NCBI RefSeq assembly: GCF_018873765.1
Contig: NC_057924.1
Location: forward strand, 19,339,542-19,403,541
Length of the DNA: 64,000 bases
Direction of reading: 5' to 3'
DNA from: Telopea speciosissima
Lineage: Eukaryota > Streptophyta > Magnoliopsida > Proteales > Proteaceae
The translations under genes and the position numbers were made by a program. The notes under the pieces were generated by a model, which had not been told where the DNA came from, made no database searches, and saw only the letters and a list, made by a program, of their open reading frames with translations. Each line of letters begins with the position of its first letter. The first letter of the stretch is position 1. This document shows positions 12,146 to 23,347 of this stretch, in pieces.

Positions 12146-13883
12146 CATTTTGGCACGCCCGATGGGACTCCAGAAAGCAAAATCGTGATGGTTCAAGGAA
12201 GAAGAAATGCCGATAAAGGGAATCCTTTCCCAAATCAGGCAGTGAGAATGTGCTCAACTAGGGGCAATTCTCGCTATCAATGAACACTGAGAGGCCGTAG
12301 CCCATCGGCAAGGGGCACGGTTTACGTCCAACAGAATTTGGGTGGTTCGAGGAGGAAGGTACATCACCAAGCAAGGGGCAAGTCTTTCTGTTGATGCTGT
12401 GATAATCCATCATGCCTGCGATTAAGGCCGAGATAATCCACTGGCATCGGGTGATCTGTCGTGCTTCACCTACCTTCCTAAATCGAAGTTGATTCTCACA
12501 TTCCTGATGTAAGCAGCATTGATTTCTCTTTTTAAAATTTTGTTTCGCCAATGATGCCATCAGAGAGTCAAAATAAAGTCGGACCGAAGTTTCCATTGGA
12601 TGTGAAATCAAGAGCCAGAGGATCTTCACCGTTTCATGGCACCAAGCCACGGAGTCATGGTCCTTCATTTCTATTTCTAGCGGTGTAAAGTGTGCGTCAT
12701 ATCGATCGACTCGGTATTCAGTTTGCAAAAAAAAAAAAAAAAGAGGCGACAGCGGAAATCTGCTGCATAGCCACTTTTTTTTGCAAGAGAGTCGGCTGTT
12801 ACAAAAAAAAAAAAAAAAAAAGAAGAGAAAAATGGGAAATCTGAGGTATACTCAGAGCAAGAGGCCGATTTACTCGGCTCAGTGGAGTACGAGACATGGG
12901 TAGTTGAAGATAAATTTGGTTTTCTCTCTTCCTTCCATCATTAGAAAGAGAGTAAGGGACACGTGTCCTCCATCAGATTCTCTCTCATCTCCCCATTATC
13001 TCTCTCTCTCCCCTCTCACATGCTTTCCACGATTTCCATTTATCTCTTCTAAAATTTCTCTTTTCTCTCTCATCCCCCCATTATCTCTCTCTCTCTCTTC
13101 TCCCACATGCTTTCCACCACCTTTCCCTAAATTACCTCTAATTCCCTCTACATGCCACATCTCACGGCTTTTCCTTCTAAACAAAAAAAAGGAGGTAGCA
13201 AGAGGCCAATTTACTTGGCTCAGTGGAGTATGAGACGTGGGTAATTAAAGATAAATCAGACTCTCTCTCTATTCCTTCCATCATTAGAAAGAGAGTATGA
13301 GACACATGTCTTCCTTCATTTCTCTCTCATCTCCCCATTATCCCACCTGCTAAATTCCACTTCCATCTCGTATACTCTCATAACTAGATGCCGATTTGTT
13401 CGGCGAAGAAGAGTCCTTAGCGATCGTTGGAAGGTGGTAGCCGCATGATTTATTTTCCGTTCCAGTGGCTTGGTGCTGGCAGGCACATGATTTCTTGAGG
13501 AGATTACCCCTTTTGTTGGATGTGTTCGAGGGGCAAATCCTGCGACTTAGTGACGATGTGCCGATGAAGGAACCCATTCCTGAATCAGGCAAACCAGGGT
13601 TAGCAATTCCCTTTACAGAGATCCTCGCCAATAAAAGAGCCATTTATTTTCCCAACCAGACTGGTTTTATTTTGGCGAAATCCATAAGTTGGTTTCAAGC
13701 ACAGCTGAAAATGCTTAAGCTATGCCTACAGAGCTACAGATGCAGGTTCAGTTGGAATGGATTTGGAACAATCTGTTCCAAGCATGGAAGAATTCGCAAA
13801 GGCCGAACTGGAGACTATAAAAACATGTCGACAATCCCATTCGAACTCGTGTGGCCTCGTTCAAACAGGATTGTGAGGGGCAT
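12146..13883 (+). mobile_element. Internal region of the first non-autonomous LTR element
   Basis: This 1.74-kb stretch between a PBS-like site and a purine-rich tract (gattgtgaggggca, 13870-13883) has no recognisable gag, protease, RT or integrase, so the element is of the LARD type. It contains an imperfect 341-bp direct repeat (copies from 12860 and 13201, both with tggctcagtggagta or a close variant), CT-rich blocks repeating ctctctcatctccccattat, and poly(A) runs. An open frame at 13465-13929 has no family I recognise. Short blocks match the internal region at 32804-34660 in inverse orientation (ccctctacatgccac versus ccctccacatgccac). Confidence 0.75.
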
Positions 13884-15166
13884 TATTTGCACCCAATCAC
13901 AAATTGGGATTCGGTTATACGTGCCATAAGGTCGTGCATCGCACGCTGCCATCAAAGAGATCCCATTTTAAATTTGATTTAACCAAGTGGAAAGGTGGGA
14001 TCCGCCATGACTATAGATGTTGGGAGGTTACAAACCCCAGATGGCCACATGGCACAGGAGATTAGCATTTTGGAGTGAAAGTGGCCCTAATACAAGGAAG
14101 CAAGTGGAAGTGGTGGTTTTGGGAGTTACCAAGTGAATATCTTCTATATAAGACAAAGCCAAGCAAAAAGAAAGGACATCACCCAACGGATCAACAAAAA
14201 CACTCTAGTTTTTATCTTTACTTTATCCTTTTCTTTTTATCTTTCAGGATGTAATCTTTCATCCTGCTCTGTAATTTTTGCTGGAGTTGGGTTCCAGCCA
14301 CCAATGCCTCATTGGCTTGTGTTTCAAGGGGCATTCATGTAGGTCTTGCTTGGAGAATAACTCCAGCACCCATGTCTTTTGGCCCGTGTTTCAGAAGACA
14401 ACCATCATCATTGAGTTGCGAACTTCATTAGTCCGTGGCTGGCAGAGTTGTGGAAGCTTCATCAAGATCTTTTTTGGGAGATGCTTGGAGAACAACTCCA
14501 ACAATCTTGTCTTTTGGCCAGTGTTTCAAAAGGCGACCATTAACATCAAGTTGCAAACTCCATCAATCCATGGCTGGCAGAGTTGTAAAGCTTCATCAAA
14601 TCCATTTCTGTGAGATTATGCGATTTGGTCGTAGAGTAGTTCTACTGTAAATGGGCCGTTTCATCTTAGAATAGGCCGTTAAAGTAGTTGTACTGTAAAC
14701 ATCAGGTTGTAAATCTCTTCAATGTCAGATTTCATAAGTTGTAATGACTCCAATCGGATATTGACTGCAAACAAGCAATTTGATCTTCAATCTTCTTCCT
14801 TTGCTTTGTCCATTGCGATTTGCTTTTACCCAAAAGACCTTAGAGCTACTCAGGCACGGAAGGATCCCCTTCTCGTCCTGGTTAGAAGTCAGAACGGGCC
14901 ATTTTCGGCCTCTCAGAATAGGCCCGTTTAGCCAGTCAGAACAGGTCATTTCGGCCTGGCTGGAAGTTAGAACAGGTTGTTTCGTCATTTAGAACAGGCC
15001 GTTTCGTCCCGATCAGAAGGTAGAACAGACCGTTTCGTTCTGGTTGAAAGCCCGGACAGGCTGTTTCCAGTTCCGTTTGGGCCTGCATCAAAGGCTTTGG
15101 CACGCCCGCGCTACCTCCACCAGGGCGTTGTACCCCTGTGTGTAGGTGTTGGATTTTTCACCAACA
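13884..15166 (+). mobile_element. LTR 'B', subtype II (3' LTR)
   Basis: This LTR is preceded by the purine tract and starts TATTTGCACCC, with TA where TG is expected. It ends TTCACCAACA. The TATA box is TATATAAG at 14145-14152. From the transcription start onward it resembles LTR A, including tandem cttggagaa units and the agaacaggccgtttcg array (14890-15070), but the first ~270 bp are unrelated to A and match LTR D. The flanking duplication on the right is ctttc (15167-15171), the exact complement of the gaaag beside LTR D. Confidence 0.88.
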
Positions 15167-15171
15167 CTTTC

Positions 15172-16250
15172 TCCTTAACTTTAAAGGTTTTGAGAGATTC
15201 TTTATGCTTTCACTTGCTATTATACCTTTCTAGAGGTTATTTTATTTCTCTCACTTTCAAAATGTTGTTACCTTGTGCATTGTATACAAGAAGAGTCACT
15301 TGGTGACTGTTGAAGATCTGTAGTTATCCAAAGGAAATTAAACTACAGGTTGTAAGGATTTCTCTACTTTCAAACTCATTTTTCTTTTGACCCTTCTTAT
15401 CATTTGATAACTGATAGTAACCATAGAATTCAACAATCTTGGTGAACCCAAAATCTATTTTTTTTTTTTAAATTCTTTTAAAGCCTTCTTTTTTAAGTGG
15501 AAAAACAAAACATTGGCATTATTGATTGATGGGTTCTTGAGTTTCCCTTGGCTCCCTTCCTTCCTCCCTCCCTATATCCCGCCCACAACCCTTTTGTCTC
15601 CTTCCTTCATTACTAAATTCCTCATGCAACCCTTTTTCATCATTTCATCCATACTGCAATCCATCTTCCCCTTCTAAAAAGTTATGGAGGATGCACTTTT
15701 TAAGAGCTTGACTATGAGAAGTAAAAAGAAGGAAAAAAAAGAGCCATTAGTCTAAAAGGTGACAAACATTTGGAGCTGGATTCTACTTCGGTGGGTTAGC
15801 CTCAAATTCCAAGCTAGTGTGGATTTCTCCAAGATGTTGAAGCAGGGGGTCTTAGCCTTTTCCTGTAGCGGATATTACAGATGTTGCTTGTTTCCCTCCC
15901 CTTGTGAGGGATAAAAATCTGGTTAGGTGCATGCAAACTGATGGTGTATCCTCTTCTTCTGGGAAGGTTAATTGACTCTATGGAGGGGAGCCATGTATTG
16001 AAAAGGGACATCAGAAGTAGATCCTATGCAGGTGGAACTTGATAGTGAAAACGTTGAATGGTGTTCCCGACCCTCCTTTAATGAATGTGCCTCTTGTTAT
16101 TGGTGAAGCCTGATTTCGATCCAGAAAGTGCAGTTGGGATCTTCGGAGGGCCATTTCAGCCTCGAAACGACCTTGAATTGTCAAAAAATGGTGTACATCA
16201 AAGCCATGGGCGGTGAGTTGTGTTGGGCTCGACGAGATCTTTGAAACAAT
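15172..16250. other. Intergenic, nothing recognised
   Basis: AT-rich and pyrimidine-rich sequence without recognisable genes. Open frames on the minus strand near 15814-16514 show no family resemblance and overlap the LTR-like segment that follows. Confidence 0.5.
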
Positions 16251-16557
16251 GTATTTTGGGATATATGTTATGTTTTGGTCCGACCCTGTCCGGTTTGACA
16301 TTTTTGGGTCTGGGGGCATTTCTGTACTTTCTTGAGTTAGGGCTTCTCTATATAAGGTTCTTATCTTTGGGAGAGCTGTAAGAGAGATTTTGTAACATTT
16401 CCAAAAGATAGTGAAATTTGTTCTATTGCTTGGTCGTGGACGTAGCTTCCCATCTTGGGGGTGAACCACGTAAATCTCTAGTGTTGTGCGTTGTGTGCTT
16501 TCTCTGTTTCTCATTTTTCTTCTGCAAATTGTTATTCTGGGCGCTATTTTCTTAACA
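16250..16557 (+). mobile_element. Copia-type LTR fragment (R-U5 part)
   Basis: A TATA box (TATATAAG, 16349-16356) is followed by sequence typical of plant copia LTR leaders: agctgtaagagagattttgt, tattgcttggtcgtggacgt and gtgaaccacgtaaatctct. It ends in TTCTTAACA at 16557. I could not find a matching TG start or partner LTR, so this is a fragment or a degraded solo LTR. Confidence 0.55.
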
Positions 16558-16589
16558 CCTCTTTCTTCTTTTGGTCCTAGCTCTTAAAG

Positions 16590-17760
16590 AGATGGGATTT
16601 CATGGAGCTCTTTGTTAGGGAATGGGCAGGGACAGGAATTCGATTGGCTATTCCTACATTTTATCCCTCCTACGCGAACTAGAGAAACTAAAGTAGCCAA
16701 AATTTTCAATGCAGAGTTGGATCTAGAGATTAACAAATGGAAAAACTCCATTACGGAACTTTTTATAGGGAAAGGGCCTCCTTTCCACTTTGTAAATGAG
16801 GTTCTGATCAGATTGTAGAAGCCAAAGGGGCTTGTGGATGCTTTCGTTCTAAAAAATGGCATGTTTATTTTCAAATTTTCAGAAGAGTGAGATAAGCTCA
16901 AAGTTTTAGAGGAGGGACCTTGGCTTGTTGCTAGAAGACAAATCATTTTGTGTCAATGGGAAAAGAATTTAGAACTACAGAAGATCCACTTATCATCTCT
17001 ATCGATTTTGGATCACTCTTGGGGCTACCTTTTCATCTGTGGGAAGAACAAGGTTTAAGCTCTATCAAGTGATCTGATAGAGTATGGATCCCAATGCAAT
17101 CTCTTTACCTTCCTTTCCTTAACTAGTAACACTGCGGTCTCGCTCTTAGCAGATTGCCAATCTAATGATATCTCCTTTGATGTGACCTCCTTGGCTCTAC
17201 GAGCCTTCCTCGTGTGGCTCCAAATTCTGTTGCTCTATAGGATTCTATCATTGAGGACAGTGCCCTAGATGTTTTTGCAGTCCTCTCTTTGCCCCCATTT
17301 ACAGCAAAAAGTCTTTGACCTTCCTCCATCTTAGGCTTCTAACATATCACATGTTGAGCAAATGGATCTTGGGAGGTATAGTTACCCCCCTTTTAGTTGT
17401 CTCCTCTGATATCACTAGAGACGAGATTCATATTATCCTTAAAGTGGACGATGTGGAAGCTGAGGTGGTAGTGATGGGGAGCGGATTTTCAAACACTCAA
17501 ATTGCTCAATCTCCTCTATCTGAGCTGGCAAAGGACGTGGTTTTTTATCCAAATGATGTGGTAGTGACGATGAGCGGATTTTCAAACATTCGGATTGCTC
17601 AATCTCCTCTATCTGAGCTGGCGAAGGATGTGGCCTTTGATCCAAATGAGGTTGACGTTGAGACCTCCTCTCTAGACTCCCCTAGTGGTAACAATTGGTG
17701 TGATACTATGAAATCTATTTTTAATGATGTGTATAATCAGGAAAGCGATGTTCAGCTGCC
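16590..17760 (+). pseudogene. DUF4283-type retroelement ORF, decayed, split by a DNA transposon
   Basis: The + strand encodes a broken open frame resembling the DUF4283 domain of plant LINE ORF1-type proteins: FIGKGPPFHFVNEVLIRL, then after a stop KPKGLVDAFVLKNGMFIFKF, KLKVLEEGPWLVARRQIIL and WEKNLELQKIHLSS. From 17315 one frame stays open. It contains a duplicated ~27-residue unit with GFSNxxIAQSPLSELAKDV (residues from ~17478 and ~17568; the copies differ in two internal positions). The frame is cut at 17761 by a PIF/Harbinger-like element; removing it and one TAA lets the frame continue to a stop near 19475. Function is not inferable beyond nucleic-acid-binding retroelement protein. Confidence 0.65.
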
Positions 17761-17763
17761 TAA

Positions 17764-19062
17764 GGAAGTGTTTGGTTGTGTAAACCTAAAGAATTAGATT
17801 TTGATCTTGGATCAGATTCCATGAAATCAGTTTCTGTGAATTCGTAACTTTGAAATTTAACCTTTTGGTTACCCTGATTCTTTAACATGAATCTTCCTGA
17901 ATAACTGTTTGGTTACCCTGATTCTGTGTCTTGATTCTTCTTGAAAAACTGTTTGGCTACCTTGAGTCTGTCAGGTGGATTCATCCTGAATCTATATGAA
18001 AAACCGTTTGGTTACCCTGAGTCTGTTAGTTGGATTTATCATGAATCTATCTAAATAATTGTTTGGTTACCCTGAGTCTGTCAGTTGGATTCATCCTAAA
18101 TCTACATAAAAGAATGTCTAGTTGATCATGTGAAAAGGATATTGGCCAAATTATTAATTCAAGTAATTTTGTGGTTAAAACTTGGCATACCTGAAATGTA
18201 TCTTAATGCCATATAGTTGGGCACCCCATCCTGATTAGTAAATCAGAAAAGAGACACATCTCCATCTCCTAGTGGTGTCAATTACTCATGGCCAAGTAAA
18301 ATTAAGTCTAAAAAAGAAAACCGAACACATCAGAAAGCCCACACATTGTTTTAATTGCTTCCTTTGTTGAAGTCAAGCTTTTGACTACAAGGAAATGGTA
18401 GGGTTGAATAGGGTTTATAAAAATAGAAGAGAATAAGAAATAAACACTATTATGATGTACAATCACCAAAAGTTATATTAATTACATTGGAAGTTGTCTT
18501 CTAGATTGCTGGGATGTACTAATACTATCTATTATACACAAAAAGCAGGCAACAACTCAGGCTTTGGAACCTCATGCTGAAATTTCTTTTCACAATTATA
18601 TTTAACAAAATGAACTATATTAGTTTATTACAATATCCAAAGAACCAAAGCAGTTCTTTTTTCCTCCAAAATCTAGTTTCACAACAATTACAGTACATTT
18701 CTACATCAAATTTAACACAGACTAGACAATATCAGTAGGGCAAAGGTATGGAACAGTCCTCTTTAAGATATTCAATTAAGCTCCAGCCAAAGATAACAAA
18801 ATACAACTTTATAGTTCAATTTCATATTAACTACAAGATGTAAGACTATCCTACCAAAGATCACAAGATACAAGTTTGAAATTTAATTTCATATTTACTA
18901 CATGATGTAAGAGTAAGGCAATTGCAACTTAAGCTGCATGAAGTTTTTGAAAACCACAAGCTACCAAAAAAAGGGAGGGGAGCGGGGGGGGGGGGGAGGG
19001 GACTTGAGAAATAAGAATATGCACTTCTCGATCCTGGAACAACTTACTGCAGAAAGGGACAG

Positions 19063-19094
<32 letters not shown>

Positions 19095-19406
19095 CACAGA
19101 TTGTTAGCTTCGACGCCCCTTCTCCTCTCCTTCCTGGTTTTTTCGTTCGAGAGCTTCAGAAGATTCGTGAAAATGGAATTAGGGTTAGAATCACCCAAAA
19201 ATCGTGAATTTATATGAGGTACCTCAACTGATAGATTCATTTTGGAATTCATGAGGTGAATTCCTCAACGAATCAACGTTACGTTAAAATGTGAAATTAC
19301 CCTGATTTCATAGAATCATGTTCCAATTGCACCAAACAGTTTTCAAATATCAAGATCATGATTCTACGGAATCTAATTCTTCCGATTTACATAACCAAAC
19401 ACTTCC
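17764..19406. mobile_element. PIF/Harbinger-like non-autonomous DNA transposon with TAA target duplication
   Basis: The ends are inverted repeats: GGAAGTGTTTGGTTGTGTAA at the left, and GGAAGTGTTTGGTTATGTAA as the complement of the right end. Similarity continues ~40 bp (agaattagatt). The 3-bp duplication TAA is present at 17761-17763 and 19407-19409, as PIF/Harbinger elements make. The left subterminal zone (17862-18110) has five copies of a 42-56-bp unit with tgtttggttaccctga. Inside are G13 (18984-18996) and a (GA)n run (~19067-19095). No transposase frame is seen, so it is non-autonomous. Confidence 0.85.
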
Positions 19407-19540
19407 TAAATCTTTTGGTTCTTCTACGCCCATTGTCCCTTCTATTCGTGGTCGAGTTGATGCTAAATTTTCGTCACTCTCCTAAGGCTTTATTACATGT
19501 TAAATTTTTGGAGTGTGCCCGCACCTCAGGTGGAAGGCTG
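19407..19540 (+). pseudogene. Right-hand remainder of the split DUF4283-type ORF
   Basis: Directly after the right TAA duplication the frame of the interrupted ORF resumes (KSFGSSTPIVPSIRGRVD, then KFSSLS and a stop at about 19474). This is a Ser/Gly/Arg-rich tail typical of the region after DUF4283. Its in-phase junction supports the transposon boundaries. Confidence 0.6.
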
Positions 19541-19828
19541 GTTTAGCTTCTCAAAACCTCAAACTCGTGTTGTAGCCTGATTTACTGTGCACCTCCAGAG
19601 ATTTCCAAACTTATTCTAGAATTGTTTCAAAACACGGAGAAAGGGTCTATTTATATAATACCTAGAAGGTTCCTTAATTCTCTCAAGAATGTGAGAGCTC
19701 AAATCTCGATGATTTTGGATGAGGAATAGGTGCTTGAAGATCTAAGGCTAACAAAACGATAAAACCCTTTGGCCAATAAAAATCCATGAGGTAATGTGGT
19801 TTTTCACATCCTGGGGTGTTAGAGCAAC

Positions 19829-20619
19829 AAATGTTGCCAAGGTTGATAACACTAAAAGCTCAAGGTCGACCACAAGATCTCCAACAGTCATTTTCTAGCC
19901 GTTAGAAGTTGGCTATAAATTGGGCACTTAATTGCCTTTGCCAACTAATTAACGACCTGATGAACCAAATTACTATCGACCAGTGAAAGGATGACATGTG
20001 GAAAACATCAGATTTGAGGCCGATCTGAGCTGATCATCCATCCAGCTCATCATACCTGTCAAATGTTGGGCCTACCCGATCTGACCTAAGTCGACCATCT
20101 AATTATCCATCCAAGTCATCATACCAGTCAAATGCCGGGCCGACCCGATCTGACCTGAGCCGACCTTCAGATCATCCATCTAGCTCATTACAACTATCAG
20201 ATTCTAGGCCGACCCGACGCCAGATCGACCCGACCCGACAATCAAGCTAAGGACAGAATCACTTCACCCACATCATGCATCTTGCATGACCCAAGGTCAT
20301 GCCTTTCATATGACTCTCTATGACAGGTGTCCGCACCAGAAGACCTCCACCTATACAAATGGGAGACCAAAACAACGGTCTAGCACCGATGAAAGGCCTA
20401 CACCGATCTATCATCCAAACTCTATAAATAGCAACTCCAAGCCCAGGTAAGAGGAGACTTGATTTCTCATTTTCTCTACTTGAGATTATCTGTTGCAAGA
20501 GGTCTGACTTAGGCATCGGAGCTATTCCGCCGGCTCAGGTCGGCACTCTTTAGCCTCTTATGTTCTTCTGTGTAGGTCAGCTCGGCCACAGGAGAGTTCG
20601 GGTCAAATCTTGCCGCAAC
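19829..20619 (+). mobile_element. Ty3-gypsy (Tat-like) LTR, partial or solo
   Basis: The segment starts near TGTTGCCAAGG and ends TTGCCGCAACA. A TATA box lies near 20423 (ctataaatag), followed by tctgacttaggcatcggag and the leader gtcggcactc, characteristic of plant Tat-type gypsy LTRs. The U3 holds three degenerate 56-69-bp units around ccgatctgacctgagccgac (20020-20215). No matching flanking duplication was found, so the left boundary is uncertain. Confidence 0.6.
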
Positions 20620-20639
20620 ACGACCTAAGCCATTTATTT

Positions 20640-21010
20640 GCACGAACTCTAGTATCAAAAGGCCAAATTTTTAGTGAAAATCAAGTAAGCTTTGATTTGT
20701 AAATCCAACCTTTTGAGAGGTTAACATTGTATTTTTATTTGTATATTTGCCTACATTAGAGGTTTTTTGAATTAAGTTGTTGAGAAACTCAATCAAAGAA
20801 CAACTTGTGAGAACTTGTGTAAAGGGATTGATCTACCACATAACAGAATGGGTTTGGTAGTGAGCCCAAAAGAACTACCGGGTTAGTTGTGATAACTTGA
20901 TATGTATTTGATTGTGTTTCTTTTTTCCTTTTACCATTCTTTGAGTGAGTTGAAAAAGTGACAATAGTTATCCAACATCTAATTTACCCTATCTTAGGCT
21001 GTCATACCGG
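20640..21010 (+). mobile_element. Copia-type LTR fragment
   Basis: The words ttgtgagaacttgtgtaaag, gggtttggtagtgagcccaa and gagtgagttgaaaaagtgac are typical of one class of plant copia LTR leaders. The fragment directly abuts the preceding gypsy LTR, so the junction is nested or rearranged. Boundaries are uncertain and no internal region is attached. Confidence 0.45.
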
Positions 21011-21109
21011 TTCGATAAGAAAAAACGAAGAATTTTATGTCAACGAAACACTTACATCTAAACTATAGGTCCATGCTTTATCTGTCAATCATCAATTCAA
21101 TTCAATTCA

Positions 21110-21492
21110 ACTCTTCAAGGGGAAGCTCTAGCAATTCACACAGCTTTATCCAAGGCACTATCATTGGGGATCCTTCATCTTCAAGCGGAATCCGATAATA
21201 GAAAACCTATTATGTTTCTTCAAGGGGCTAATCAATTATCCCCCTCTTTGGAGTCAGCAGTTGTTCTCAAGGATGCAAAGCTTCTTTGTCTTTATTTTGC
21301 TTCAATTTTTTTTTTGATGTATTCCAAGGAGTCGGTTAGCGGACACCCTGACAAGGAGGGCTCTATCTACCAATCATGTGTATTACAAATTTACCTATTT
21401 GCACTCCTTGACTTCATAGGTTATTTTCTAATGAAGTTATTGGCTCATCACATGTTTATCAATAAAGCTTCATTTTACCCAAAAAAAAAAAA
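21110..21492 (+). mobile_element. LINE 3' fragment with RNase H remnant and poly(A) tail
   Basis: The + strand encodes EALAIHTALSKALSLGILHL followed by QAESDNRK and KDAKLLCLYFASI, the RNase H-like C-terminal domain of plant L1-type LINE ORF2. It then runs through a non-coding tail with aataaag to A12 at 21481-21492. This is a 5'-truncated dead copy; the 5' edge is uncertain. Confidence 0.75.
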
Positions 21493-21549
21493 TTTGTTTG
21501 AGACTTTGAAAGTCTAGAACCATTAAGGAACTATTGCACTTTTTTTTTT

Positions 21550-23159
21550 GGGTAATTTACACATACCCCCCTGAGGTTTAACGAAAGGATATTTTCAACC
21601 CCCTGACGTTTGCAAATGGTAACAGATAGGTCCATTCCGTCAGTTCATGACTAACACTGTTAAAAAATAGACTTGAACTGACGGAATTGCTCTTACACAA
21701 TTTTTTTTTAAAAAAAAAAACACCTGCAGCTCATCTTCCCCAAACGACTTTGGGGAAGATGAGTTGTAGGTTTCAAAACCCTTTCAACCCTTACTGAAAT
21801 TAGGGAAAATTTTCAAATCCACTCCACCTGCAACTCATCTTCCTAAGAGGAATCTCATCAGGAATGAAGTGAAGTCATGAAAAAAGAGAGAATTTAACAA
21901 CTTCAAGATTGCCATGCTTGACACAAAAATCAAAACAGATAGAAGTAGGCCAATGTCAGATTAAGAAATAGAAGAACCTTTCCAGAAATTAGAGATTAAG
22001 AAATAGAAGAACCTTTCTTCTTCTTCCTCGATGAAAGACCAGGCGGTAGCTCCAAACCTCGAAGAGAAGAACTCCATGCTATGAGGTTCACTCGAGCAGA
22101 AATTCTGGATTCAAGTACTAAAAGCCATCTCTATTGGAACCAGCCAACAAACTCGAGGTTCAGCAACCTAAAAAATCAAGGGGTTAATTTGACAGGAAGC
22201 AGCACCTGGCGGAAGATAAAGAAGAAACGGTCGCCATTAGCTATAAGGTTTTCTAAGCAGAGGATTTAAGAAGGTCAATCGAAGCGATCATAGAGATTTC
22301 AGAATTTGGAAAATCCAAAGCAAAGATTGCATTTTTTGTCCCTTTTCCTTTCAATTTGTGGGAGAAAGAGAACAGAAGAGAGCCCAAAAAACCAAGGAAG
22401 ACTTATCCTTTTTATGAAATTCGAGATTCCTGCAAATATTGAAAAACCACTTAGCTAGTAAAAATTTACAGTGTCAGATCTCCAGTGATGCTGCCCTTTT
22501 TGCCCGTTAAAAGATCTCGACTTTACAGTTCTTGGCTCAGATCTCTGCTTCCGAATGGAATGGGACTTACGGTTTGTATCGAAGGATACAGACAAACCGT
22601 TAAGGACCCACTTTTTGTGAAGGGAAAATATCTTCTCCCAAGGGATCTGATCCTCTGGAATGGAGAATGACATTTTTTATTTTTGGTGAAGAGGGAGAAA
22701 GATATTTCAGACGATGATCTTGAATCCAGGATAGAACGACTGCTTAAATAGTAGGTGGCGATGGTGGAGCAGCAATTCGATTAGGTTTTAGAAGAAGAAG
22801 GAGAAGAGGTAATGAAGGGGTGAAGAGATTCAATTCATTTATTTAGTTTTGGATGCTCCCAATTTTAATGGTTTTTTCCTTGAATCAGTGCATCAACACA
22901 GCAAAACCTGCAAATCATCTTCCCCAAAATCGATTGGGGAAGATGAGTTGCAGGTGTTTTTTTTGTTTTTTTTTTAAAATTTTTGTGTAAAGGCAATTCC
23001 GTCAGTTCAAGTCTATTTTTTAACAGTGTTAGTCATGAACTGACGGAATGGACCTATTTGTTACCATTTGCAAACGTCAGGAGGGTACGCAGAATTTTCC
23101 AAACCTGGGGATTGAAAATATCCTTTCAGTAAACCTCAAGGGATATGTGTAAATTACCC
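21550..23159. mobile_element. Mutator-like element with long TIRs, non-autonomous
   Basis: The ends GGGTAATTTACACATACCCC and the complement of the right end (GGGTAATTTACACATATCCC) open terminal inverted repeats of roughly 170-240 bp. These carry tccattccgtcagttcatga and, inside, hairpins such as catcttccccaaacgacttt with its complement. The element sits in a poly(T) tract, and a 9-bp T duplication is compatible with a Mutator-type insertion. The ~1.1-kb interior shows no transposase. It holds a small duplicated block (gattaagaaatagaagaacc, near 21960 and 21994) and a 32-bp hairpin near 22569-22600. Capture of a host gene fragment is possible but unproven. Confidence 0.75.
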
Positions 23160-23347
23160 TTTTTTTTTTTTTGATTACTTCATAATTATAAAGAAAAAAC
23201 ACACAGATTTGAATGTTTGTGACTTTGAATGTTTAGAACCATTGAGAATTGAAGCAGAAGCATTTCATTAATAAATGAGATCGGATCCATATTTTGGGAG
23301 GTTCAGATTTTGAGATTGACCAATTTAGATGGATGGGGTTCCTTTGT

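Noticed and set aside
12904..13233. Ser/Pro/Leu-rich frame near the CT repeats
   Set aside because: Translation of low-complexity CT tracts; also open on the opposite strand.
13465..13929. 154-residue frame in the internal region as a gag gene
   Set aside because: No gag, zinc-knuckle or protease motif, and it runs across the purine tract into the LTR.
10857..15166. A-B as one ordinary LTR element
   Set aside because: Its two LTRs have unrelated U3 regions and the flanks gtaat and ctttc do not match, so it cannot be a single intact insertion.
11552..15306. Many overlapping short ORFs in LTRs A and B
   Set aside because: The same frames recur in all LTR copies and follow the tandem DNA units; they are by-products of repeats, not genes.
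16011..16514. 167-residue minus-strand frame
   Set aside because: It lies antisense to copia LTR leader sequence with a TATA box; no domain resemblance.
17439..17645. Repeat-containing minus-strand frame
   Set aside because: Shadow of the duplicated unit in the plus-strand DUF4283-type ORF.
21492..23255. Similar words gactttgaaagtctagaacc and gactttgaatgtttagaacc on both sides of the long-TIR element, as a long target duplication
   Set aside because: They are tens of bases away from the TIR ends and only moderately alike; the poly(T) flank fits better.
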